Positions 25,671-34,746 of a stretch of DNA of 64,000 bases are shown in pieces; position 1 is the stretch's first letter; every line of letters begins with the position of its first letter. A program made the translations under genes and the position numbers. The notes under the pieces were generated by a model. That model had not been told where the DNA came from and ran no database searches. It saw nothing but the letters and a program-made list of their open reading frames with translations. The stretch comes from Arthrobacter sp. H-02-3 (GTDB taxonomy: Bacteria > Actinomycetota > Actinomycetes > Actinomycetales > Micrococcaceae): contig NZ_PYUI01000019.1 in assembly GCF_003097355.1 (NCBI RefSeq), forward strand, positions 1 through 64,000, written 5' to 3'.

Positions 25671-25760
25671 CCTGGTATCAAGACTCTTGCCCGGAGGCCC
25701 ATGCAGTGCCGCCCACGGACGGTGTGCGGCCAGCGCATTCCGTCCGGCCCCCATCCGGAC

Positions 25761-26864
25761 TTAGTCGTCAAGGACGAGCCGCCGGCGGAGTGACATGATG
25801 CCCAAGACCAGGCCGCCTGCGGCCGTCAGCAGCAGCACCGCCACGTCCCGGCCAAGGTTGTCGGTCGACTGGTAGAAGATCGCGCCCTCCAGTGCATCCA
25901 CCCCATAAAACGTGGGCGTGAAGTGCGCTATGGTCTGAATCCATCCGGGCAGGAAGGCCGCGACGCTGATTCCGCCGCTCAGGAAGAAAAGGTAGATCGC
26001 CACGTTGATCCCGGCCGCCGATACCGGCGCAAACCGGCGGAAGGTGGCTCCAAGGGCGGCCCCGACCCCGGCCGCCGCGAGTGCGATCAGCCCGATCACG
26101 GCCAGCGCCGGCAGCCAGTACCAGCCCGCCGGCCGCAGGAAGCCCGAGACCGCCGACAGGACCAGCACCAGCGCTGCCACCAGCATGGTGGTCACCCAGC
26201 ACCCTAGGATCTTCCCGGCGATCAGGGCCCCGCGGCCGATCGGTGCAAGTAGCAGCGCCTTGATGGTCAGGTCCTCGAATTCCCGGGCGGTGGCCAGCCC
26301 GCCGTTGACGACACCCAAGAGCGTCAGCAGCAGCACGAGGATGGGCACCAGTTCGAACTGTACGAGGTCAACGTCATGCGGCCTCAGATCCGACTCGGCG
26401 ACGCCGACCATGACGGGGTTGTCCGGCTGGCCCGCGTAAAAGCGCGTGATCGCCGTCGGCAGCGATCGCCGGAGGTCGTTGGTGAAGTCCAGGTTCAGAT
26501 TGTTGATCCGGATCTGTACCGGGTCCGGCCGGTGCATCCGGTAGTCGTCGTCGAAGGAGGCGGGGATGGTGATCACGGCGGCCACCTGGAGAGTGTCGAG
26601 CAAATGCGCCGCCTCATCCGGAGTTGCGGCTTGGACGCGGAACGCGTCGGAGTCATTGAGGATCGAGACCAGGCGCTGAGCCTGCGGGCCGGAGTCCTCG
26701 GCCACCACTGCCACCGGATTGCGGCCGGTTGCCCCCGCCACGACGAAGATGATCAGCAAGAAGGCGATCGGCGGCAGCAGGCTGACCGCGATTGCCGAGG
26801 GTGTGCGCACCCACGTCACGATGTCTTTGGCCGCGATGGCAAGGACTGCCCGCAGGGCTCCCAT
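25761..26864 (-). CDS. ABC-2 type transporter permease (second)
   Basis: A 367-aa permease with one N-terminal helix, a large extracytoplasmic loop (about 45-175; NNLNLDFTNDLRRSLPTAITRFYAG) and five or six C-terminal helices, as in YhgE/DrrB-like ABC-2 proteins. It is the last gene of an ATPase-permease-permease operon. The two permeases share the same layout and motifs such as LN-DFTND and FYAG, so they probably form a heterodimer. AAATGGG-like signals are absent; it is separated from the upstream gene by 13 nt. Confidence 0.9.
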   Translation of the reverse strand: MGALRAVLAIAAKDIVTWVRTPSAIAVSLLPPIAFLLIIFVVAGATGRNPVAVVAEDSGPQAQRLVSILNDSDAFRVQAATPDEAAHLLDTLQVAAVITIPASFDDDYRMHRPDPVQIRINNLNLDFTNDLRRSLPTAITRFYAGQPDNPVMVGVAESDLRPHDVDLVQFELVPILVLLLTLLGVVNGGLATAREFEDLTIKALLLAPIGRGALIAGKILGCWVTTMLVAALVLVLSAVSGFLRPAGWYWLPALAVIGLIALAAAGVGAALGATFRRFAPVSAAGINVAIYLFFLSGGISVAAFLPGWIQTIAHFTPTFYGVDALEGAIFYQSTDNLGRDVAVLLLTAAGGLVLGIMSLRRRLVLDD

Positions 26865-26877
26865 CAGTGCGATCCCA

Positions 26878-27987
26878 TCAGTGCCCCACCCCCCGGCGGC
26901 CGAAAACCAATGCGGTGAGCGCCACCGTGAGAAGGGTGAACCCGGCCAGGACCATCGTGTCGACGGTCAGGTCCGGGGTGGCCGTCTGGAAACCGTGGAA
27001 GGCGTGCTCGAACGCGGCGATCGCATAGGTGAGCGGGGACACGGCCGCGATGGCTCCGGGAACTTCACCCAGCCAGTTCGCCGGTCCGAACGGACCGCTC
27101 AGAAAGAACAGCGGCAGGACGCAGGCGATGGAGAGCGGGATCGCCTGCTGGCGCCGGCGGACCAGCGTCCCGACCAGCACACCGAGGGCAAGAAAGGCTG
27201 CGATCATCAAAAGGCCAAACCCGAGTACCTCCAGGGGATGGAGGGGCTGCACCCCGATCACCAGGATGACGACGCCCAGCACCAGAATGGCCGACGCTGC
27301 AGTGAGCGCGGCTGCGCCAAGAATTTTTCCGAGCCCGATCGCAAGCCGGCTAACCGGGGCCAGTGCCAGTTCCTTGACGGTTCCCAGTTCGTAGTCCCGC
27401 GCGGCGTTGACGCTGCCCTGCAACAGCGCGGCGAGCAGCAGCCCGGCCACCACGATGCTGACGGCCAGGTAGGGAATGTAGCCGGTGTCGTGCTCCTGGA
27501 CGTCGGACTCGACCGCCCTCACGACGACCTGTTCAGGGAACGCGCCGGCGTAGAAGGATGTTATGGACAGCGGCACCGCCCGCCGGATGTCGTTGGTGAA
27601 GTCGACGTTGAGGTTGTTGAGCTCGACCGGGATGTCCACCCGTCGTCCGGCGTTGAGCGCGGCATCAAAGTCTTGCGGTACCGTCACGACGGCGACGACG
27701 GTTCCCGCGCGGATCTCGCGCTCCGCGTCCGCCGGGGAGGCCGTATGGATGATAAACGACTGCGAGTTGTTCATGGCCTGAACGAATTGCCCGGCCAACG
27801 GGCCATGGGTCTTCATCACCACCGCGATCGGCGCCTGGCCCCCGCTGATGGCGAACAGCAGGAAAAGCAGCAGGAAGTTGATCGGGATGATGATGCCGGC
27901 TATCGCGAACAGCGGTTCCCGGAGGGTGAGGCGGATGTCCACCGCCGCGACGGCCCGGACCACACGCAGGTTGTGTCGGAGGCTCAT
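26878..27987 (-). CDS. ABC-2 type transporter permease (first)
   Basis: A 369-aa paralogue of the following gene with the same architecture: N-terminal helix (LFAIAGIIIPINFLLLFLLFAI), extracytoplasmic loop with NNLNVDFTNDIRRAVPLSITSFYAGAFPEQ, then membrane helices. Its start overlaps the ATPase stop by 4 nt (ATGA). Substrate unknown; systems of this type export drugs, lipids or polymers. Confidence 0.9.
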   Translation of the reverse strand: MSLRHNLRVVRAVAAVDIRLTLREPLFAIAGIIIPINFLLLFLLFAISGGQAPIAVVMKTHGPLAGQFVQAMNNSQSFIIHTASPADAEREIRAGTVVAVVTVPQDFDAALNAGRRVDIPVELNNLNVDFTNDIRRAVPLSITSFYAGAFPEQVVVRAVESDVQEHDTGYIPYLAVSIVVAGLLLAALLQGSVNAARDYELGTVKELALAPVSRLAIGLGKILGAAALTAASAILVLGVVILVIGVQPLHPLEVLGFGLLMIAAFLALGVLVGTLVRRRQQAIPLSIACVLPLFFLSGPFGPANWLGEVPGAIAAVSPLTYAIAAFEHAFHGFQTATPDLTVDTMVLAGFTLLTVALTALVFGRRGVGH

Positions 27988-28922
27988 TCCCTGAGCTCCT
28001 TGCCGGTCAGGCTCTGGAAGACCTCGTCCAGGCTCGGTTCGCGGCTCTGGATCTCCTCAAGGCTCGTGGATTCGACCACCGCCGTCACCACCTTGCCGGT
28101 GACGGCGGCGCCCCCTTCCACAGTGACCTTCAGCCATTCGTCGGCAGCGACAGCGGAAACCACACCGGGCAGGGCACGGACTTTCCGGACGATGTCCTCC
28201 GCCGGCACCGGCTGGGTGCGCATTTCCAGGACCGTGTCACCGAAGCTGCGGCGAAGGTTCGACGGCGAGTCCAGCGCCACGAGGCGCCCGCGGTCGATGA
28301 TGCCCAGCCGGTCACAGAGGACGTTTGCCTCTTCGAGGTAGTTCGTGGTGATGAGCACGGTGGTTCCGCGCTCTTTGAGCTCGAGGATCCGGTCCCAGAG
28401 CGCGCGCCGGCTCTGCACATCGACTCCCAGGGCGGGCTCGTCGAAGTAGAGCAGCTCGGGCTCGTGGAGCAGTGCCCGGACCAGGGCCAGACGTCGTTTC
28501 ATGCCGCCGGAGAAGGTGGAGACGCGGCTCTTTCGCCGCTCGTCGAGCTGCGCAAGCTCCAGCAATGACGTGATCCGCTTCTCGATGCCCTTCCGGGGCA
28601 CGTCGAAGAGATCGGCGTGAAAGCGGAGGTTGGCTTCCGCCGTGAGCTCCTCGTAGAGGGCGTTCTCTTGCGGCACCGTCCCCAGCGAGCGTCGGATCCT
28701 CTGCGGATCCACGAGCATGTCCACGCCAAGGACCGTGACCCCTCCGGAGGTCGGACGGCTCAGGCCGCTGATCATGTTGATGGTGGTTGTCTTGCCGGAT
28801 CCGTTGGGCCCGAGCAGGCCGAAGATTTCCCCGCGTTCGACCCGCAGACTGAGCTTGTCGATTGCGGTGAAGGAGCCGAATCGTTTGGTGACTTCTGTGA
28901 GCTCGATGGCCGTTTCGGTCAT
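27984..28922 (-). CDS. ABC-2 transporter ATP-binding protein
   Basis: A 312-aa DrrA/CcmA-like ATPase with Walker A (GPNGSGKTTT), signature (STFSGGMKRRLALVRAL), Walker B (LLYFDEPALGVD) and a C-terminal extension of about 90 residues typical of drug-export ATPases. The ATG at 28922 is chosen because AAGGAGG lies 8 nt upstream. First gene of the operon with two permeases, divergent from a histidine-rich membrane protein across 224 bp. Confidence 0.92.
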   Translation of the reverse strand: MTETAIELTEVTKRFGSFTAIDKLSLRVERGEIFGLLGPNGSGKTTTINMISGLSRPTSGGVTVLGVDMLVDPQRIRRSLGTVPQENALYEELTAEANLRFHADLFDVPRKGIEKRITSLLELAQLDERRKSRVSTFSGGMKRRLALVRALLHEPELLYFDEPALGVDVQSRRALWDRILELKERGTTVLITTNYLEEANVLCDRLGIIDRGRLVALDSPSNLRRSFGDTVLEMRTQPVPAEDIVRKVRALPGVVSAVAADEWLKVTVEGGAAVTGKVVTAVVESTSLEEIQSREPSLDEVFQSLTGKELRE

Positions 28923-29146
28923 GCCCTTACCTCCTTGGGCCACAGGCGCGGTGACCGGCCGGCAGTCTCATCGGGCGGCCCCACGGCTCCATGATGGGAC
29001 GGGGCCGATCAAAACACAACCGGTCGCGGTTACGCATCTGGCGTTTGAACCCCGGGAGGTCCACGCTTTAAGGAGTCGGGCTGTAGCCCGACGTCGGGCG
29101 GTGCCGGATCGCCGAGGGCGGTCTGCGGAGTGCGAGGAGAACGACC

Positions 29147-30211
29147 ATGGTTGACACGGCAGCCCCGGCGCTCAGGACCGGCGTCGGGCGGGACCTGGTC
29201 ACAGAACTGCTGGGCATCTGGCTCCTCCTGGCGGTCTTCCTGGATGGCTGGGCACACCTCCACGTTCCCGGACTGGAAACGTTCTTCACCCCCTGGCACG
29301 CCGCTCTCTATTCCGGCCTCCTTGCCATGGCAGCGTGGACGGCCACCGTGATCTGGAGGAACCGCGAGCCCGGGCAGCCGCTCGCCCGCGCGATACCTGC
29401 CGGCTACCGGGGCACGGTAGTTGGAGTTGTCCTTTTCGCCGTCGCCGGCGTTCTGGACCTGGCATGGCATGAAATCCTGGGCATCGAAGTCTCGCTCGAT
29501 GCGCTGGTAAGCCCCACCCATCTGCTGCTGGGGTTTAGCCTCTTCCTCATACTCGGTACCGGCGTCCGCAGCGCACGGGCCCGTGGCCGGTCGGGCGCCT
29601 TCGAGTGGTCGGCGCCGGCGCTGCTGGCTGTCGCCCTGATGACCGGTTTGGGCGCTTTCTTCCTCATTTACTGCTCGGCCTTTGTCCGGACCGCTCCCGC
29701 GGTCCCGTACATCCCGACGCCGATCGGCAGTCCCGGCCACACCCAAGCGGAGATGCCTGCGGCGATCGGTATGGCCAGCTACCTGGTGACCACGGCACTG
29801 ATCATCGCCCCGTTTCTCTACACCTGGTCGGGAGCCCTGCGGCCACCTCGCGGCATCGCCACCATGCTGGTCGCCGTCGTGGCGTGGCTGCCCCTGGCGA
29901 TGTCGGGATTCCGCCCGGCAGGTGTCGCCGGAGCGGCAGGTGCCACGCTGGCCGCAGTTGTGGCGGACGTGCTGATCGCCCGAGGGGGCGGCCAATTGAC
30001 CGGCCGCCGGCTGCCGGCGGTCAGCGCGGTACTGGCGGCTCTTATCTGGACAGGCCAGATGATCGGGATCGCCGTGGTGTCAGGGGTTGGATGGCCTGTG
30101 TCGATGTGGCTTGGAGCCATTGTGCTGAGTTCGGCAGTGGCTGCCGGTCTGGCCTTCGTCAGCTCCTGGAACACCGGGAGCACGCCAACCCAGGAAGCAA
30201 CGCACGTTTAG
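29147..30211 (+). CDS. histidine-rich multi-pass membrane protein, unknown function
   Basis: A 354-aa protein with about nine predicted helices. Histidines recur at helix positions: DGWAHLHVPG, PWHAALYSG, LDLAWHEILG and SPTHLLLG, all in the first 140 residues. This spacing suggests binding of a metal or heme inside the membrane, but no named family is recognised. GAGGAG lies 9 nt before the ATG. It is followed by an ICMT-like methyltransferase gene 9 nt downstream and is divergent from an ABC-2 exporter operon. Confidence 0.75.
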   Translation: MVDTAAPALRTGVGRDLVTELLGIWLLLAVFLDGWAHLHVPGLETFFTPWHAALYSGLLAMAAWTATVIWRNREPGQPLARAIPAGYRGTVVGVVLFAVAGVLDLAWHEILGIEVSLDALVSPTHLLLGFSLFLILGTGVRSARARGRSGAFEWSAPALLAVALMTGLGAFFLIYCSAFVRTAPAVPYIPTPIGSPGHTQAEMPAAIGMASYLVTTALIIAPFLYTWSGALRPPRGIATMLVAVVAWLPLAMSGFRPAGVAGAAGATLAAVVADVLIARGGGQLTGRRLPAVSAVLAALIWTGQMIGIAVVSGVGWPVSMWLGAIVLSSAVAAGLAFVSSWNTGSTPTQEATHV

Positions 30212-30220
30212 GAGGTTCAA

Positions 30221-30769
30221 GTGATCAGCATGACGGCATCCGGAGAGACGTCGCGGGAGAAGAGGCTCGCAGCCATTGGCACGGCGGTGTTCGCCGTCGC
30301 GCCGGCGACGGCGGCCGGGCTCGTTCCGTGGTTGTTGACGCGCTGGAAGGTGAAGCGGCCGGTGCCGGGCGGACTCCCCGCGCAATGCGCCGGCGTCGTG
30401 CTCATCGGTGCGGGCGCGGCAGTGATCACAAGTTCGTTTGTCCGGTTCGCCGTCGAGGGACTGGGGACCCCGGCTCCCTTTGCGCCGACGAAGCATTTGG
30501 TGGTCGGCGGCTGGTACCGATACGTGCGCAACCCCATCTACGTCGCCCTCGCCGCCTCGATTACCGGGCAGGGCCTCCTGCTGGGGCAGCCCAAGCTTTT
30601 TGCCCTTGCCGCCGTGGATGCCGTCCCGGTGGCCGCGTTTGTGGTGTTCCACGAGGAGCCCACGCTGGAACGGACGTTCGGACCTGAATATGAGATTTAC
30701 CGCGCCAATGTCCCGCGCTGGCTGCCCAGGCTCACTCCCTGGCGGGACGGATCCGCTGTGCCGTTGTAG
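30221..30769 (+). CDS. isoprenylcysteine carboxyl methyltransferase-like membrane protein
   Basis: A 182-aa membrane protein of the ICMT/phospholipid methyltransferase family: GGWYRYVRNPIYVAL, then EEPTLERTFGPEYEIYRANVPRW at the C-terminus, which forms the S-adenosylmethionine site. Substrates in bacteria are usually unknown. The GTG start is supported by AGGAGG 5 nt upstream, which itself overlaps the stop of the preceding gene, so both form an operon. Confidence 0.85.
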   Translation: MISMTASGETSREKRLAAIGTAVFAVAPATAAGLVPWLLTRWKVKRPVPGGLPAQCAGVVLIGAGAAVITSSFVRFAVEGLGTPAPFAPTKHLVVGGWYRYVRNPIYVALAASITGQGLLLGQPKLFALAAVDAVPVAAFVVFHEEPTLERTFGPEYEIYRANVPRWLPRLTPWRDGSAVPL

Positions 30770-30780
30770 CGTGGAGGCCA

Positions 30781-31569
30781 ATGACACTTTCGACGCAGCT
30801 TCTCATGGCCTATGACCAGCAACTCCGAACAGATGCGGAGACCCCGAGCGCGCTCGCCGTTGAACTACTGGGCCCGTTACGTCTGGTGACGTTTGCCGGC
30901 GGCCGAGGCTTCGTGACCTATCAGGATCTCGGTGGCGCCGACGCACCCACGATCGCGCGATGGGTGGCCGAGGCACTTGCTTTCTACCGCAGCGATCCAG
31001 CCATTGTGCGGGTCGAGTGGAAAACCCGTGGACACGATGATGCGCCCGGACTCCATGACGCGTTGCTCGCCAACGGATTTGAGCCCGATGAAACCGAGTC
31101 GATCATGATCGGGCCAGCCAAGGCGTTGACCGCGGACGTGCAACTCCCGCCCGGCGTCAGCCTCCGCCGCGTGAGCGAAGAACGGGACATCCGCGCCATG
31201 AGCGCAATGCAGGACGAAGTTTTCGGCGTTTCCGTCTCCAATGGCAACGCCGACGCAATCCTGGCCCGTGCGGCACGCGACGACGGGATGGAACTCTGGG
31301 TGGCCGAACACGAGGGATCGATGGTGAGCGCCGGGCGCCTCGAACCCGTTCCTGGCACGGAATTTGCCGGCATCTGGGGCGGGGCGACGCGCGCCGAGTG
31401 GCGCGGCCAAGGCATCTACCGGGCCGTTACCGCGGCCCGTGCCCGGGCCGCGCTGGCGAGGGGCAAGACACTCATCCACAGCGATTCAACCGAGTATTCA
31501 CGCCCTATTTTGGAACGCTACGGTTTGCTCCGGGTGTCAACAACCACCCCGTATCGATGGCGGCGCTGA
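30781..31569 (+). CDS. GNAT-family N-acetyltransferase
   Basis: A 262-aa protein with a partial N-terminal GNAT-like half and a C-terminal acetyltransferase domain (LRRVSEERDIRAMSAMQDEVFG; GIWGGATRAEWRGQGIYRAVTAARAR is the acetyl-CoA loop). GGAGG lies 5 nt before the ATG. Probably the last gene of the operon begun at 29147, although it has its own ribosome site and a 11-nt gap. Substrate unknown. Confidence 0.85.
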   Translation: MTLSTQLLMAYDQQLRTDAETPSALAVELLGPLRLVTFAGGRGFVTYQDLGGADAPTIARWVAEALAFYRSDPAIVRVEWKTRGHDDAPGLHDALLANGFEPDETESIMIGPAKALTADVQLPPGVSLRRVSEERDIRAMSAMQDEVFGVSVSNGNADAILARAARDDGMELWVAEHEGSMVSAGRLEPVPGTEFAGIWGGATRAEWRGQGIYRAVTAARARAALARGKTLIHSDSTEYSRPILERYGLLRVSTTTPYRWRR

Positions 31570-31595
31570 AGATCTTGGAGTCCGGCACGGGGCGG

Positions 31596-32210
31596 TCACC
31601 AAAATTTCTGCACACCCGGGGCTGCGTCACGGAGCCGGGCACCTTCGAGGACGATGGAGCACTCCTCTAAGCCGAACTCTCTCCACTGTGCGAGCACTCG
31701 GAGGTCTCCTGCCGGCGGCAACGGCCAGAGCCAGAGCGTGCCTGTGCCGGAGAACTCGTCGTCGCCCCCGTTCCCGCCGCCGTTTCTCAGCAGGAGGACC
31801 GGGGCTGGCGGCTGCTGGGTGCCGTCGAAGACCCCGTGCGGGTGTGCGCCCGTGCTGGCCTTGGCGCCATCGGGAAAGGCTGCGCCGAACAGGAGCATGG
31901 AAGCAGCGCCGGAGCCCCTGCGTGCGCCGGGTCTGCCCCGGAAGAATGCGTCGTTGAGATCCGCCCATTCCTCATCGGTCTGTTCGCCCCGGCGGATGGT
32001 CCAGCACACATCGAACGAACAACCCGTGGAGAAGACATCCACGCTTTTTACAGCCATCACCATCGTCGGGCTCCGGTGCAGAAACTGCCCAACATGGAGC
32101 ACGGCCGGCAGCTCGGACGGCGGGGCGCCCGCCCAGGCCGGGGGCACATACCGCGTTGCCCGTCCGCGCGGCGGAAGGGGCGGCACCGGGAATTCCTGGA
32201 AGAAGGTCAT
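31596..32210 (-). CDS. hypothetical protein
   Basis: A 204-aa soluble beta-rich protein (VMAVKSVDVFSTGCSFDVCWTIRR; TGTLWLWPLPPAGDLRVLAQW). It looks like a stand-alone beta-sandwich domain, with no catalytic motif. AAGGAT lies 6 nt before the ATG. It is convergent with the GNAT gene and separated from the next minus-strand gene by 31 nt, so these two may be cotranscribed. Confidence 0.7.
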   Translation of the reverse strand: MTFFQEFPVPPLPPRGRATRYVPPAWAGAPPSELPAVLHVGQFLHRSPTMVMAVKSVDVFSTGCSFDVCWTIRRGEQTDEEWADLNDAFFRGRPGARRGSGAASMLLFGAAFPDGAKASTGAHPHGVFDGTQQPPAPVLLLRNGGGNGGDDEFSGTGTLWLWPLPPAGDLRVLAQWREFGLEECSIVLEGARLRDAAPGVQKFW

Positions 32211-32241
32211 GGGTGATCCTTTCGTTGGCGTGCGCCCCCAG

Positions 32242-32733
32242 TCACTGCGGCCGGCCCGGGAGCTGGACCGTGATGGGCGGCGTTGTTACGGGACCGCCGC
32301 ATTCTTCCGAGCCGCCGGTCCTGGTCCATTCCACCGGTGATTGCTGCTGGGCGAGCACCGTGCCGTCCTTGGCGAGCACGCGCGTCGTCACTTCGTGGGG
32401 CAATGGGCCGCTGACAGTGAACAACCAGGAATTGAGCGCCGTCTTGGAGGCAACGAAAGGTGCCGGGGACGGGGAAGCGTCACCCGGGAGGCTCGGGCCC
32501 GCTGTTTTCGGCGACGCAGCCTGTGCCGGGGCTGCCTCGCGAACGGAGCAGCCCTCCGGAGTGCAGAGCTGAACATCGTTGACGGCGGTGATGTCGCCTT
32601 CGAGCCTGACAGTGATGGTGCTGACCCAGCCAACTGCCGGGCAAACGACGTCGGTCATTGCGCAGGCCGACAGTGGCAGGCCGGCAAGCATGAGCACAAC
32701 GGCAGAGCGAAAGATCCCCCAATTCGACCTCAT
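32242..32733 (-). CDS. putative lipoprotein
   Basis: A 163-aa protein with signal peptide (FRSAVVLMLAGLP) and lipobox LSAC at residues ~21-24. The mature part has a Pro/Ala/Ser-rich linker (about 68-92) and a short beta domain. Function unknown. The message appears leaderless: TAGACT at 32740-32745 (minus strand) is 6 nt before the ATG and there is no ribosome site. Confidence 0.7.
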   Translation of the reverse strand: MRSNWGIFRSAVVLMLAGLPLSACAMTDVVCPAVGWVSTITVRLEGDITAVNDVQLCTPEGCSVREAAPAQAASPKTAGPSLPGDASPSPAPFVASKTALNSWLFTVSGPLPHEVTTRVLAKDGTVLAQQQSPVEWTRTGGSEECGGPVTTPPITVQLPGRPQ

Positions 32734-32937
32734 CGTGCCAGTCTAGACAGACTCCCGGCCGACCGCTCGCCTCCCGCTGCGAGAGTTTCGCCGTCGAAGT
32801 CCGCCGGAAGAATTGTCCAGGTCCGCATCGGCGAGATCGCGATGGGGACCGCTGAGACGCCGGGCCGGTTTCGCTGACCGTCCGCCCCCGGTGCCTGAGG
32901 AATGCTAAGCCGGCTTGCGTGACAACCGCGCCAACAC

Positions 32938-33054
32938 CTAATCGCCGGAGTCGTCCTCCTGCTTCTTCTTGTCCCGGCCTGAGAAGAGTGCCTCGCACGC
33001 GGCCTCCGTCACGGCCTGGAGCAGAGCCCGGATGATCTCCCCAAGAATCCACAT
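32938..33054 (-). CDS. possible 38-aa small protein
   Basis: Short frame beginning MWILGEIIRALLQAV and ending in a charged tail (GRDKKKQEDDSGD). It is amphipathic with high third-position GC, as in neighbouring genes. No ribosome site is visible. It could be a real small peripheral-membrane protein or a chance frame. Confidence 0.4.
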   Translation of the reverse strand: MWILGEIIRALLQAVTEAACEALFSGRDKKKQEDDSGD

Positions 33055-33171
33055 GCGGCCACGATAGGGCGAACGGCCCGCTTGGCCAACGAAGCAGGCC
33101 TTTCCCGGGAAATACACCGACCGGGCGACGGTCCCACCCGCGTGCATCCGCCCGGTCTTTGCCTGACGCTG

Positions 33172-34116
33172 TCAGGATGCCGGCGTCGGGATGCGCTCCA
33201 GCGTGCACGGATCTGTGTTGGCTCCGCACACGATCACCGCCACGCGTTCGCCGTCCTGGGGCGTGTAGGCCCCGAAGGTGAGCGCAGCGAAGGCCGCGGC
33301 CGCGCCGTACTCGGCGGGGATGCGGTACTCGCTCCACAGCTATTCCCGGGCGGAGACAATGGCAGCGTCGTCCACGAGCACCGAGACCGGCGGGACACGG
33401 GCGGCCATGCTGAACGCGATCTCACCTACGCGCCGTGCCCCCAGGGAGTCCGCCGCGATCCCGGAAACCGGCACATCGACCGGCTGTCCGGCGTCGAGGG
33501 CCGCATGCAGAGTAGGAATATTGAAGGGTTCCACCGCCACGACGCGTGAGCGGCCCTCGGCAGCTGCAGCAACGCCCGCGTACAGGCCGCCCCCGCCGAC
33601 GACGATCGTGTCGATGCCGGGCTCATCCTCCAGGATCTCTTCGGCGAGGGTGCCCGCCCCCGCAGCGATCTCGAGCTGGTCGTAGGCATGGCAGAACAGT
33701 GCACCGCTGGCTTCCACGCACTCCATTGCAGCCGCATAGGCCTCCGCGTACTCCGCGCCGACCTGGCGGACGGCTGCCCCGTATCCAAGGAGGCGCTCGA
33801 CCTTGACGCGCGGTGCCGTCTCCGGGACGAACACTGTCGCCGGAACCCCAAGCGCCGCTGCGGCATAGGCATTTGCCAGGCCCGCGTTGCCGCCGGACGC
33901 GGCCACCACACCGACGGCGGGGTCAAGTTCCCCTCGCTCCCGGGCGGCGAGAAGACGGTTGAAGGCCCCACGGGCCTTAAAAACACCGGTGTGCTGCTGA
34001 AACTCGCACTTGAACCAGAGCGGGGCGGCGGCGGTGCCTCCGCGGAGCAGGGGCGTGCGCCGTACATAGCCGTTGATGCGCCGCTCTGCCTCGAGCACAT
34101 CGCTTCGGTTGATCAC
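33172..34116 (-). pseudogene. serine/threonine dehydratase with internal TAG
   Basis: A fold-type II PLP enzyme of 314 codons interrupted by TAG at 33340-33342 (codon 259). Before the stop are the PLP lysine (GVFKARGAFN, Lys47) and the glycine loop (VVGGGGLYAG). After the stop the same frame continues with LWSEYRIPAEYGAAAAFAALTFG and VAVIVCGANTDP, the expected C-terminal end. CAG to TAG is the simplest change. The truncated product lacks the last 55 residues, including the PLP-phosphate/ring contact segment near CGANT, and is probably inactive. Confidence 0.85.
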
Positions 34117-34208
34117 GGTTTTTCCTCAAATTGCCCCGCCGATACGGTCGCTAGAATAACGCGTGCCGCCGGTACGGTTTCCAACACTGCCGCCGAGCCG
34201 GCCCCGGG

Positions 34209-34634
34209 TCAGCCGTCAGTGTCCGGAGGCATGCTGGCCAGCACGTCCGTCAAAGCGGGACGGAGGTCTGCCGCGATGCGGGGGAGTGCGTCGGCGTTCG
34301 GGATCCGGCCCTCACGGAGTTCCTTCTCGAGGCCTGTGCAGTAGCGCGTCAGCTGCTCTGCTCCAACCATTGCCGAGCTTGTCTTCAGGCTCAGGACGGC
34401 ATCGAGCGCATGCTCCGGGTCCGCCGTGCCCAGAGCCGTGTGCACCTGCGTCAGGCGGTCCCGGAGCAGGGCGAGGAAGTTGGAGGCAAACGTTGCTGCT
34501 GCGGTGCGACCGACGTGATCAACCAGATCCTGGAGTTTCGATTCGTCCACGACCTGTGGCGGGCGTGGATGAACGCCACTGTTTGGCTGCGCAGCCCCGG
34601 TAGGCGGTTTGCCCGCAGCGTCCCCCAACGTCAT
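34209..34634 (-). CDS. Hpt-like domain protein lacking the phospho-histidine
   Basis: A 141-aa helical protein with the Hpt fold pattern. The segment that should read HxLKGSA reads VLSLKTSSAMVGAEQL, so the phosphorylated histidine position is Leu81. The rest of the helix bundle is kept (LTRYCTGLEKELREG). It therefore probably binds a kinase or receiver without carrying phosphate. The start at 34634 is preferred over the ATG at 34640 because TAGGCT lies 6 nt upstream (leaderless). Confidence 0.6.
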   Translation of the reverse strand: MTLGDAAGKPPTGAAQPNSGVHPRPPQVVDESKLQDLVDHVGRTAAATFASNFLALLRDRLTQVHTALGTADPEHALDAVLSLKTSSAMVGAEQLTRYCTGLEKELREGRIPNADALPRIAADLRPALTDVLASMPPDTDG

Positions 34635-34746
34635 TGCCATAGCCTAACCGGTGCAGCAGACCCGCCGCTTCACGGTCGTAGTGTGAGCCCCTTCACAAGG
34701 CAGCCGTCCAATCAACTTACGATGCTTATGAGCCGAGATGGAGCCG

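Noticed and set aside
26719..28341. 540-codon plus-strand frame opposite the ABC-2 permeases
   Set aside because: Shadow of the permease and ATPase genes, rich in Arg/Gln/Asp, no motif.
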